Shown: positions 9,498 through 18,900 of the stretch, piece by piece
Layout of the letters: every line of letters starts with the position of its first letter
Position numbering within the stretch: position 1 is the stretch's first letter
Source of the DNA: CAZJRB01 sp964547995
GTDB lineage: Bacteria; Planctomycetota; Planctomycetia; Pirellulales; Thermoguttaceae
Assembly: GCA_964547995.1 (NCBI GenBank)
Contig: CAZJRB010000021.1
Location: forward strand, 1-64,000
DNA: 64,000 bases
Direction of reading: 5' to 3'
The notes under the pieces: model-generated
Told to the model about the DNA's origin: nothing
Databases searched by the model: none
The model's input: only the letters and a program-made list of their open reading frames with translations
Program-made: the position numbers and the translations under genes

Positions 9498-10994
9498 CTA
9501 CTGCCCGGCGGCCTGCGAGGCTGCCTCCATAAACTCTCGATACTGCTTGTCGAGTTCGCTGTAGCTGACGCCGGCCAGGTCGGCGAACAGGTTCGGATCG
9601 TTGTTGCCGTCGTAAACGGCGGAGAGGAAGGCGACCATGGCATCGCGGTAGCGGCCGCCCTCGTAATAGACGAGGAAATTGGTCAGCCCGGCCATCTCGC
9701 TGTAGATGGTGGCGATCCGCGGGTCGGCCTGCATCTTCTCCATGCCGTAGGTGCTCAGTTCGGCCAGGGGGATATGGAACTTGTCGTTCAGCAGTCGGAA
9801 CCGTGCGGCGTACATCCGATCGTCGTCCAGCCCGCCAAGCACCCAGTAGCCCTTCTCCCGGTGCAGCGATTCCATGTACACGGCAATCCCTTCGACGATC
9901 CAGAAGTTGGCGTTGCGTCCCACGGTGTTTGCAACCCGCCGCGACTGGTGGAAGAGTTGGTGGGTGGCTTCGTGGTAGAGGGTCCGGTCGTCAGGGTCCT
10001 CGCCGGCGAAGAAGTACGCCGTCCGGGTTCCCTCCATGTAAACGCCGACCGAGATACCGATGTTCGGCATAATCGGCTTCAGTGCCTTGACGTAGTCTTC
10101 GCGGTTGCGGAAATAGTCGATCCGGAAACGCTGCGGCCTGCGCGATTGGGCTTGTGCCCGCCCGTTGAACAAGGCGATCACTTGTGCCTGTGAGGCATAA
10201 TAGCGAAAGAACATCCGGCGCCAGATGTGGTGCAATTGCTCCAATTTTTCCCCCAGCGCCACCGCACCTTCGATGCTGTGATTCGTGCGGATCTGGTAGT
10301 GCTCGGTCTCGACGATCCAGCCCTGCCGGATGTCCCGGTGAATCCGTGCATCGGCTTCTGCGGTGATCCACCGGCCGTTGTGGCGGCGCTGGCCTCCCTC
10401 GAGTTTTTCGACGTGGGCTTCCCGCACCCAGCCGAATTTCTCGTGCCACACCATTCTGTTCTTGAACTGGTTGACTTCAAAAGCCGTGTGCCAGCGCGTG
10501 ATGCCTGTTTCTTTGTCGTGGTATTTCTGGTGGCCGAACAGCCTCCTAAGCCCCTCGTGGTCGGGATAGGCGTGGATGGCCCGGATGGCGAGCGTGCAGG
10601 CAAGCGACGGCCGGTGCGACACTGCCCGCTGCGCGAGCCGATACATTTCCTTGGCGTGCGTCCGCCGGATCTTCCAATATTGGCTGTGCCACTTCTCCAC
10701 CAAATCCGGCGCATTCTCGGGCAGATCGTCCACTCCGGTTTCGTCCGGCAATATCGGGACGTAGAGCTTGTAAGGATCCTGGGCCTTCAGTGTCGACCGG
10801 GTCTGGCGGGCCTGCTCGGCCATTCCCAGTCGCTCGCAGGTCTTGGCCACTTGCTCCAAGTCGGCGGCGTACTTGTCATGGAGCTTTTCGGCGTCGTCCG
10901 TAAAGCGGTCTGCCCGGGCGTGGGAAAAGGCGGAAAGGAGCAGCCACCCCCCAATAAGGGTGGCGGCCCAGGTGGATTTGCGTGTGATAAGCAT
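9498..10994 (-). CDS. Secreted DUF1570 protein with HEATH metallopeptidase-like motif
   Basis: A 498-residue protein with a signal peptide (ATLIGGWLLLSAFSHARA). The central region contains YHEATHQLFHQ, a zincin-type HExxH, followed about 20 residues later by WIVEGIAVYME. The Glu in that stretch is the likely third zinc ligand of a gluzincin. The C-terminal part LVYYEGGRYRDAMVAFLSAVY is typical of DUF1570, a family almost confined to planctomycetes and relatives. It is probably an exported metalloprotease-like protein, but peptidase activity has not been established from sequence. The N-terminal half includes a repeated basic region (about 30-130) that may be helical. Confidence 0.85.
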   Translation of the reverse strand: MLITRKSTWAATLIGGWLLLSAFSHARADRFTDDAEKLHDKYAADLEQVAKTCERLGMAEQARQTRSTLKAQDPYKLYVPILPDETGVDDLPENAPDLVEKWHSQYWKIRRTHAKEMYRLAQRAVSHRPSLACTLAIRAIHAYPDHEGLRRLFGHQKYHDKETGITRWHTAFEVNQFKNRMVWHEKFGWVREAHVEKLEGGQRRHNGRWITAEADARIHRDIRQGWIVETEHYQIRTNHSIEGAVALGEKLEQLHHIWRRMFFRYYASQAQVIALFNGRAQAQSRRPQRFRIDYFRNREDYVKALKPIMPNIGISVGVYMEGTRTAYFFAGEDPDDRTLYHEATHQLFHQSRRVANTVGRNANFWIVEGIAVYMESLHREKGYWVLGGLDDDRMYAARFRLLNDKFHIPLAELSTYGMEKMQADPRIATIYSEMAGLTNFLVYYEGGRYRDAMVAFLSAVYDGNNDPNLFADLAGVSYSELDKQYREFMEAASQAAGQ

Positions 10995-11173
10995 GTTCGC
11001 CAGTTTTGGGGATCAACCGCAGCAGGGCCCTTGATTGTATTCTACTTCCTTTTCGGCGACTTTTCCAGTTGCGTTTCGCATGACGATACGATCCACCAAC
11101 GAGTTTACTTTTCTTGCAATTCGCAGTTTTGTAACACTTCAGCTATCTGAAGCGAGGTGTGAGAGGAGGAAAA

Positions 11174-11353
11174 ATGGGAAGTAGGGGAAAAGGGGAATTG
11201 TCGATTCAAGAGTATGAGCTAAGCAGCCGGGCGCCGGCCGGCGAAACCAGGCTTACTGATTGGGCCGCCGAGCACGCCGATCAGCTCGGTCGCCGCTACG
11301 CCAGCGAACTGGCCCGGCGACGAAATCGTACGCAGGCGTATGAGAAGCTGTGA
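11174..11353 (+). CDS. Possible small basic protein (59 aa)
   Basis: A short frame with a strong ribosome site (GAGAGGAGGAAAA directly before the ATG at 11174). The product is highly charged (DWAAEHADQLGRRYASELARRRNR) and ends YEKL. No family is recognised. The RBS is the main argument for it. It lies in the gap between the DUF1570 gene and the convergent LRR gene. Confidence 0.35.
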   Translation: MGSRGKGELSIQEYELSSRAPAGETRLTDWAAEHADQLGRRYASELARRRNRTQAYEKL

Positions 11354-11458
11354 AGGGGAGCTATGAGCGACAGGGAACTCCGCGGCTATATTTCCCGGGC
11401 CGGACAACGGATCCGCTGCCGCGGACCCCGTTTCCCCTTTCACTTCCAATGGGCAGGG

Positions 11459-12398
11459 TCACCATGCCCCTCGAAGCGCTCGAAGCCCATCCGACGACTT
11501 TTGATATCCCATGAACCGCCACTGCGACCATGGACGTGCCTTGATAGGAGGGATGAATTCGTACTTCCAGGCAATCACACACCCCGGCAGTTGTTGCCTC
11601 AGCTCCTGCACCGCTTCGGCTGAAACCGACGTGTTGCGAAGATCAAGACATCGAAGCCCCGAGAGCTTCCGCAGGTGCAGCAAGCCTTTGTCCGCCACGT
11701 CTGAGCCGTTAAGTCCAAGGTAGGTCAGAGATCGGAGACTTGCCACGCTTGGCAGGTCTTCGTCTTTCGTTTTCGACGGCAATCGCAGGTCAACGAGATT
11801 CCGAAACTTTGCCAGCCGGTCGACGTCTGCCGGCTCGAAATTATCGAGCAATACGCCCACGACGCGCCAGAAGCTCGGGCACCAACGCTCCGCCGAATTT
11901 CCAGAGCCAATTGGGGCCTTCCCATCGCGTGGTGACGCGTGCGCCGTCCCCGAGTTCTCGGATAGCTTCCCGTTCCTTTTGGCGTCTCCATTCGGCGGTT
12001 GCGAAATACGAGCAGCAGACCGCCACCGCGGTCACGAACAGGAGCAAGTGTTTGATGCCGAACTGAAACCGGGCCCGACGCCGTCGCCAGATCTCGTAAC
12101 CCCCGACGAGCGGCGCCACCCATCCCAGTGCAATAACAATGTCGCAGGCCAGATAGAACACGTTGAATTCAGTTACCCAAACCGTGATTGACCAGATGGA
12201 CGCGCAGCCATGCTCGTCATAATCATAATCCCGAACCAGCCAGGTGAATGGCCATCCGTGGTGGGCATAGTAGTGCGTACGAAATACCCACACATACTCT
12301 ACTCTCTCAGCCGGGAGAACGACTATTGTCGCGAGGGCGATTGCGGCCAACAGCACCAGCCACGTTGTTGCGTGCAAATTGCACCAACGTCTAGTCAT
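11459..12398 (-). pseudogene. Membrane protein with LRR-like C-terminus, frameshifted
   Basis: Read from 12398, the first frame has a helix (WLVLLAAIALATIVVL), a second near residue 85-105, and the planctomycete-type RFQFGIKHLLLFVTAVAVCC segment. It then runs out of frame after FGGALVPE. The next frame picks up at SFWRVVGVLLDNFEPADVDRL and continues with LRR-like units (LTYLGLNGSDVADKGL, LRCLDLRNTSVSAEAV) to 11459. The intact neighbour (12423-13217) has the same order with no break, so a single inserted base near 11874-11880 would restore a gene of about 313 residues. It is a tandem paralogue of that neighbour, 24 bp downstream of it. Confidence 0.75.
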
Positions 12399-12422
12399 GG
12401 TCCGGACGCAGAAAGGGAAAAG

Positions 12423-13217
12423 TTAATCTCCTGTTTTTACTTCAATATGCGGTAACGCCTCTTTCAGTTTATGAAGGTCCTCATCGGCAATGCTTCCCTT
12501 GGCTAAGGAAACGGCTTCCAGATGTGACAAATCTCCCAAGCACTCAATAAGACCGTCAACATTGTCGATACTCACGTTGTCTAGCAATACGAGCCTGTGC
12601 AGGTAGTGGAAACTCTCAATTGCCTCGACATCCTTCGCCGTGAGTTCGTCGCCGTAAAAGTGTACTCGGTTCACATTCCAGAACATCTCGATTCTATCAG
12701 CAAATCTCCACGCCCAATCCGGTGCAGTGAAGTCCCACAGAGTCAGCGCCCTGCCCTGCAAACCTGCTGCTCCCCGCTCCTCCGCGACATGTCTTACGTA
12801 GCGCACGCGGAGATATGAGCAGCCCACGGCAGCGAGAGCTATCACGATGAACACACTTCTCAGTGAATACTGTACGGGCTGCCCTCGCTTTCTTCGCCAC
12901 CATTCCCAAAGCCCTCCGGCTAATGCGATAACCACAAGGGCAAGAGCAATGTCAATAATAAGATAACCTAGGCGAAACTCTCGAAGAGAAGCCGAATCGG
13001 TCAATCCCCATGCTGTAGGCAAAGTGTTCTGGGTAACAATGCGGGGGCAAACCGTCCTGTGGAGGTACACCAGGGGAAATCCGTGTTCTGCGTACTGGTT
13101 GTTCCACCTCCGGCTTCCGGGTTGTGGTTTGCTGCACGGCACAATGAGCACCACCATGAGAATGGTGGTGAACAACACCATGACCCACGTTGATGGATGC
13201 GGACAATAGTTGCGCAT
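12423..13217 (-). CDS. Membrane protein with LRR-like C-terminus
   Basis: A 264-residue protein with an N-terminal helix (VMVLFTTILMVVLIVPC), a second helix (LGYLIIDIALALVVIALAGG), and a third in VQYSLRSVFIVIALAAVGCS. This last is the 'FSLRSLL' motif met in many planctomycete membrane proteins. A soluble C-terminal half of LRR-like units follows (YLHRLVLLDNVSIDNVDGL, LEAVSLAKGSIADEDLHKL). It starts 5 bp after the stop of the RHS tip. That position is where immunity genes sit in Rhs/CDI systems, but the family is also common outside such loci, so an immunity role is only a hypothesis. Confidence 0.7.
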   Translation of the reverse strand: MRNYCPHPSTWVMVLFTTILMVVLIVPCSKPQPGSRRWNNQYAEHGFPLVYLHRTVCPRIVTQNTLPTAWGLTDSASLREFRLGYLIIDIALALVVIALAGGLWEWWRRKRGQPVQYSLRSVFIVIALAAVGCSYLRVRYVRHVAEERGAAGLQGRALTLWDFTAPDWAWRFADRIEMFWNVNRVHFYGDELTAKDVEAIESFHYLHRLVLLDNVSIDNVDGLIECLGDLSHLEAVSLAKGSIADEDLHKLKEALPHIEVKTGD

Positions 13218-13222
13218 CGGAT

Positions 13223-14290
13223 CTACTTCACTATCCTGATAGGCGGTGTCGATCGGTATTGGACGGGAGGCTGGACACTTCCAGGTGGTGGAAGCGGCAA
13301 TCGGACCCCATATTTTGGCGGAAACAACGCCGTAAAGGGCGCCGGGTTCAATTCCGCTTGGATCACAAAATTACTCGGCCACCAGACCTGCATCATATTG
13401 GAAATCGCAGCGAGATGGCTAGCCGAAGGTCTATCTGATACGGACATTGGTAATAGTGTCGCCCCTACTTTTCCCCCTCCAACTGTGACAAACCCCCAGC
13501 GTAGCGAGCCGAGCCAGGTTCCCGTCTCTTTGCAGATCGCTGCCGTCTCAAGTTCGTACGTCACTGAGTTCTTTATGTCGATACCCACACCAGGTTCGTC
13601 CTGCATGATTGCAGATCGTACTGAACGCGTGCCCCCCGGTCCTATGGAAACGTACCCTGTTTGCCGCCGATACTCTGGGGCAAGCGCCTCCGTAAAGAAA
13701 ATGGTAGGTTTCCCCGAAGGAAAGTACTTCGGACTCACGTCCAACATCACGCCAGCACTGACGGCCGTCCCTTCCTTTCCCGTCGTGCGTTTCGCCACAA
13801 TATCTTTGTAAAAAGGGTCTTGTTCCTGGTAGGTCCCCGGGATGCCTAGCATATGCAGATTGTAAAACCCGCCTCCTTTCGTATAATATGGGCGAACGGT
13901 TTGCACAAATGTGATTTCCTTACATGAAGAACATTTCTTGTTCAGAACGAACTCAATCGTTATATCTACACCCGACTTCATGTAACCACGTCGTTGGCCT
14001 TCTTCACGCAGCACCCTGACATTGACCTTGAACTCGCCGTATTGCGTTTTCCGGGTATTTGCCTTCCAAACCGACAAGTCTCTATTCAAGACATTCGTTG
14101 CAAGCCCAAAAGGGTTCGTCTGCAACCCATCCGGATCCGTGGACTGTGTTGGCGAATTCCCCACGTACCGGGTAAGATTTGCGTCATTGCCGGCGTATCC
14201 CAGCGGCGCACCACTTCTGAATAGATCCAACTTACCCTGTCGGGCCGCCGATGATGATTTGTTGGAACACGGCATCAATGTACTCGCCAT
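13223..14290 (-). pseudogene. Orphan RHS C-terminal tip (RHS core end plus variable domain)
   Basis: The frame contains the end of an RHS repeat-associated core, PLGYAGNDANLTRYVGNSP followed by TDPDGL, then about 260 residues with no family I recognise. Real RHS proteins have well over a thousand residues before this point, and nothing RHS-like is seen upstream of about 14205. The piece upstream of PLGYAG differs from the usual RHS 'GRFLS.DPLGY' context. This looks like a displaced RHS tip cassette or the residue of a deleted RHS gene. The variable domain contains a Cys pair (NKKCSSCKE) and many beta-like segments, and ends in a Pro-rich tail. No known nuclease motif was seen. The start at 14290 is the longest frame, not a supported initiation site. 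Confidence 0.65.
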
Positions 14291-14831
14291 TGGGTTTCTC
14301 CTTGGGCTTGTGTGCTTTTTGAGTCTGTTTTCGCGTCCACGGGGCTATCTGGACAAGTTGCCGCAGCAACAAGGCCAGCTCGACAGGATGCCCCTTCTCG
14401 TGCGGCTCGAACAGGTCCGTGCTGCAATGAATGCTGACTTCGTTTTGGGCAATGTACAACTGCCGATTCCTGGGAAATAGATAGCGGGCCAGCAAGTAAT
14501 CCTGCTCCGCCTCGGCCACCCAGTTCGTGTTCTCCAGGTGCCGGGCACGGCAGCCGAGAAACAGTCCCAGCATTTCACGGGGCGTAACGGCTCGCAGGTC
14601 CGAGCCGCACTGCTGCGCCTTTACAGACAGCCCGTGCTTATCGAGGATGTATTCATCCGTTTGCGACGAGAAGCCGCCGCGCCCCAAGCGTAGGCCACGA
14701 TTCTCGATCCTGCACGGGCGCTTCCTTTGTACACCAACTGACTCATACTCGGCGCCGCTACGCGAATTCTGTCTGTGTGGCAAAGCGTTGTCAACCCTCC
14801 CTGTCCCCTCTGTTGGGTGATGTTCCGTCAA
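14232..14831 (-). CDS. Hypothetical ORF, weakly supported
   Basis: A 199-codon frame overlapping the start of the RHS tip in another frame. The second half looks protein-like (DYLLARYLFPRNRQLYIAQ, EKGHPVELALLLRQL). The first half is Arg/Ser-rich, as in spurious high-GC frames. It ends at 14232, close to where RHS homology begins, so it may be the end of whatever was joined to the RHS fragment. No family is recognised and there is no good ribosome site. Confidence 0.25.
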   Translation of the reverse strand: MTEHHPTEGTGRVDNALPHRQNSRSGAEYESVGVQRKRPCRIENRGLRLGRGGFSSQTDEYILDKHGLSVKAQQCGSDLRAVTPREMLGLFLGCRARHLENTNWVAEAEQDYLLARYLFPRNRQLYIAQNEVSIHCSTDLFEPHEKGHPVELALLLRQLVQIAPWTRKQTQKAHKPKEKPNGEYIDAVFQQIIIGGPTG

Positions 14832-15062
14832 ATCCGCTGCGCCCGAAACACCCCAATCCTTTGGTTCGTCGACAGAATCTCTGTTATATTCCTTCTGGCT
14901 TCTCGCCTGGGTAATGGGGTGACGCTTCTTGGATCGTAGTACCAGGGGGTTATGCCGCGTAAAGGCGACCCTGCAAACAAGTCGGCAATACTATACCCCC
15001 CTGCGGTGGCAAGCGTGAACGATTCATCCAACTTGACTTCACATTCCCCAAGCGCCGAGACC

Positions 15063-15788
15063 ATGCCGCGTTTGCGTCGCCTGGACATCGCGGCGGTCGT
15101 TTTCGCGCTGGTGCTGCCGTCCGTGCTCACCTGGCTCTACTTCATCGTCCTTCAAAACACCCTGTCGAGTGTCCAGCAAGGGGTCTACACCGCGGGCAAG
15201 GTGGTCCAGTTCGGCTTTCCGGTTTTTTGGGTCGTGGCGATCCAGCGTGCGCGTCTGCGGTTGAAATTTCCCGGCAGGGCGGGCATTATCGAAGGGGCTC
15301 TTTTCGGCGCCGCGGTGTTTGCCTTGATGTTGTTGACGTACTTCGGCTGGCTCAAACCGAGCGGCAGCTTCGGTGCGCCGGGCGAGGCGATCTGCCGGCG
15401 CGTGGCGAGCTTCGGCGTCGATCGCCCGTTGCCGTTTCTCACCCTGGCCGTGTTCTATTCGCTGATCCATTCGTTTTTTGAAGAATACTACTACCGGTGG
15501 TTCGTGTTCGGGCAGTTGCAGCGGTTCGTGCCGGTCGCGGTGGCGATTCTCATTTCGAGCCTCGGATTCATGGGCCACCATGTGATTATCCTGGGGCACT
15601 ATTTCGGCTACGACTCGTGGATCACCCCGGTTTTTGCGCTGGCAATTGCCGTCGGCGGGGCCGTTTGGGCGTGGATCTACTACCGCAGCGGATCCCTGCT
15701 GGGACCCTGGATCAGCCACTTCTTCGTCGATGCCGCGATATTCGCGATCGGGTACAACGTCGTCAGCGGAACATTCGCCGGGCCGTAG
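15063..15788 (+). CDS. CPBP-family intramembrane glutamic endopeptidase (CAAX/Abi type)
   Basis: A 241-residue multi-pass membrane protein. The catalytic signature is FEEYYYRWFVFGQL (EExxxR), followed by GHHVIILGHYF and SHFFVDAAIF, matching the three conserved CPBP motifs. Helices are visible throughout (for example IAAVVFALVLPSVLTWLYFIV). The family cleaves membrane or prenylated substrates in some bacteria. No substrate is evident here. I chose the ATG at 15063 because the protein family begins near here. In-frame GTG codons at 15006 and 15015 and an ATG at 14952 with an AGGGGG-like site are alternatives. Confidence 0.85.
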   Translation: MPRLRRLDIAAVVFALVLPSVLTWLYFIVLQNTLSSVQQGVYTAGKVVQFGFPVFWVVAIQRARLRLKFPGRAGIIEGALFGAAVFALMLLTYFGWLKPSGSFGAPGEAICRRVASFGVDRPLPFLTLAVFYSLIHSFFEEYYYRWFVFGQLQRFVPVAVAILISSLGFMGHHVIILGHYFGYDSWITPVFALAIAVGGAVWAWIYYRSGSLLGPWISHFFVDAAIFAIGYNVVSGTFAGP

Positions 15789-15918
15789 ATACGGGGTTGA
15801 TCGCGCAGTTTACCCGTCTTTTACCAAAACCTGACACAAATCCCACCATTCGGCGGTCCGGGAGGGTATACTAACCTACGTATTGCCACTTCCCCCAACC
15901 TTCATTCGGAGAGATCCC

Positions 15919-18900
15919 ATGAGATCGTCTCGATACCCCTTTGCTTTGGCGTTTCTGTTGTTGCTGGGCCTGTCAATTCCCGCACCGGCGGCCGAGGAAG
16001 CTGCTGCAAAGGAGGAAGCCGCCGGTGACAAATCGGTGGCCGCTGAGCCGCTGGTCGATGCGAAAATTCGCCGGGCGATGCAGGACCGCGACTACCCGGC
16101 CGCGATCAAGGCCATCGATCAAGCCGCCAAGGCCAAGGACGCCCCGAAGGATTACCTCGCGTATCTGAAGGGCCGGGCGCTGTATTTCCAAAAGCAGTAC
16201 GACGAGGCCGTCAAGCAGTTCGACCGGATGCAGAAGGAATTCCCCGAAAGCCGCTGGGCACGCCGGGCACGCTTTGCCAAGGCGGTCGCTCTGGCACGCA
16301 AGGGCGACTTCCGCGCGGCCGAGTTGATCTACCGCGCCGAAGCCGAATACCTCCTCTCGGCCGACCGCAAGCAGGAGCTGGCCGACATCTACCTGGAGTT
16401 CGCCGACGCCTACTTCAAGCCGCCAAAAGAAGAACAGAAACCTGATTACGCCAAGGCACGCGAGTTCTACAAGAAGGCCTTGGAGGTCGGCCCGAAACCC
16501 GAGAAGCAAGTCGAGATCGAGTTGCTCGTTGCCCAGTGCCACCAGAACCTCAACGACGACGGCGCCGCGGTCAAGCTCTATCAGAAGTTCATCGAGGACC
16601 ATCCGGACAGCCTGCTGGACATCGAGGCCCGCTACCGGCTTGGCGAGTGCTTCTTGAAGCAGGGCAACCAGGTCGAGGCCCGTCGGGCGTGGGAGGACCT
16701 GTTGGCGAAGCACGAAGACTCGCCCTCGGAGCGGATTGCCGAAGCAATGTTCAACCTTTCGCGGACGTGGCGCATCCCCAGCCCGGCAAACGACGAGGAG
16801 CTGAACCTCGGCACCGCCGCGCTGGAAAGATTTCTCAAGCGGTTCCCCGGGCACAAGCTGGCCGCCGGGGCCCACCTCGACATCGCCCGGAGCGACATGC
16901 ACCGCGGGCGTTACGACGACGCGGTCGCCGCACTTAAGCAGTTCCTCGGCGACGAGCGTTATAAGGAGTGCGAGGAGATCGCCGAGGGGCGCAATCTGCT
17001 GGGCCACTGCTACCGGTTCCAGAAGAAGTACGCCGAGGCCCTGGCCGCGTGGCAGGAGTTCCTCGCAAAACACCCGGCCGACAAGGCATGGAGCGCCGTG
17101 CAGCGCGAGATCATCAACACCGAATTCCTGATGGGCAAAGAGCAGTTCGACGCCGAAAAGTACGACGCCGCCCGCGAACAGTGGTCCACATTTCTCACAA
17201 AATACCCGCTCGACGGCCGCAATCCGAGCATCCTATTCCTCTTCGGCGAGATGAACCGCCGGCAGGAGAAATGGGAGGCCGCCATCGCCGATTGGCGCCG
17301 GGTGGTCTCGAAGTACCCGAAGACCAACCCCGCCTCCCAGGCCCAGTTCGCCATCGCCGAAGTCCTCGAAACGAAGCTCGACAAGCTGGAAGAGGCCCTG
17401 GAAGAGTACAAGAAGGTGACGTGGGGGAACCGCGCCGGCGTCGCGCGGCAGGCCATCGCCCGGCTGACGGCCAAGCAGTTGACCATCGTCACCGAGCGGA
17501 TCTTCCGCAGCGACGAGGCCCCGAAAATCAAGGCCACCACGCGGAACATCGAGTCGCTCACCTTCCGGGCGTACAAGGTCGACATGGAGACCTACTTCCG
17601 CAAGATGCACCTCGCCCGGGGCGTCGAGGGGCTCGACATCGCGCTGATCGACCCCGACCGGACGTTCGAGTTCAAGATTCCCAAGTACGCGAAGTACCAG
17701 CAATTCGAGAACGAGATCGAGGTGTCGCTGCCCAAGGACGCCACCGCGGGCGTGATGGCCGTCACGGTAAGCAGCGAGAAGCTCGAAGCCACGACGATGG
17801 TGATCCAGAGCGATCTCGACGTGATTGTGAAAAGCTCGCGTGACGAGGTCTTCGTGTTGGCCGAGAACATGCGGACCGGCAAGCCGTGGCCCGGCGTGCG
17901 GCTGTTGATCTCCGACGCCAAGAGCGTCTTCGCCGAGGGCACAACCGGCGACGACGGCGTGTTCCAGCACGGATACGAGGAACTCAAGGACGCGGGCGAC
18001 GTGCGGGTGTTCGCCATCGCCGACGGCAGCATCGCCTCGAACGTCATCCCGCTTCAGGGCGTCGGCGTCGCCCAGGGGCTGACCGACCGCGGCTACATCT
18101 ACACCGACCGCCCGGCCTACCGCGCCGGGCAGATCGTCCACGTCCGCGGCTGCCTGCGCCACGTGCCCGGCGGCGACATGTCGCCCGTGCCGGCGGCGAT
18201 GCGCCGGCTCAACCACTCCGAGGACCTTGTGCTGGGCGGCATTCTGCCGAAGAAAGTCGTCGATGCACTGCGTTCGCCCACACAACTGGAATTCATCGAA
18301 ACACCGCTGAGCGACGTGGCGGCGTACCTCGACGATTTCCACGACATTAGGGTTCGATTGGACGAAAATGCCCTGAAAGAGAAAGAAGGCGGCTCGGACG
18401 TGGCGATAACCACAGATCTGAAGGGCCTGTCGCTTCGATCCGCTCTGCGGCTCACGCTGCGCCAGCTCGGCCTGTGCTACGTGATCGACGGCGAGGGGTT
18501 ACTGATCACGACGCCCGAGGCGGTCGGTAGCCGATACTCCCCGGTCGAGGTGACCATAAGCGACGCCGCAAAGATAAAAATTGCCAAAGCGCTGCGATCT
18601 CCCACCCAGTTGGAATTCATCGAAACGCCGCTTTGCGACTTCGTCGATTACCTGAAGGACTACCACGATATCGAGATTCAAATAGACGAGAAGGCCTTGA
18701 AGGCCAAGCGGCTCGACCATCACGCTATGATTACGAAGCACCTCAAGGGCATATCGCTCCAGTCGGCATTGGCGTTGGCGCTCCGCGACTTGGGGCTGTG
18801 CCACGTGTTTCGGAACGAGGTGCTGCTGATCACCACGCCCGAGGCCGCCGGCGGGCGCTGGGTCCCGGTCCGTTCAACTGCCGGTGAGGGTGCCGCCAAG

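Noticed and set aside
13223..14290. Calling the RHS tip a definite nuclease toxin
   Set aside because: No known catalytic motif was seen, so only the RHS core end is claimed.
14952..15062. A longer CPBP protein starting at 14952
   Set aside because: The added 37 residues have no family similarity; kept only as an alternative start.
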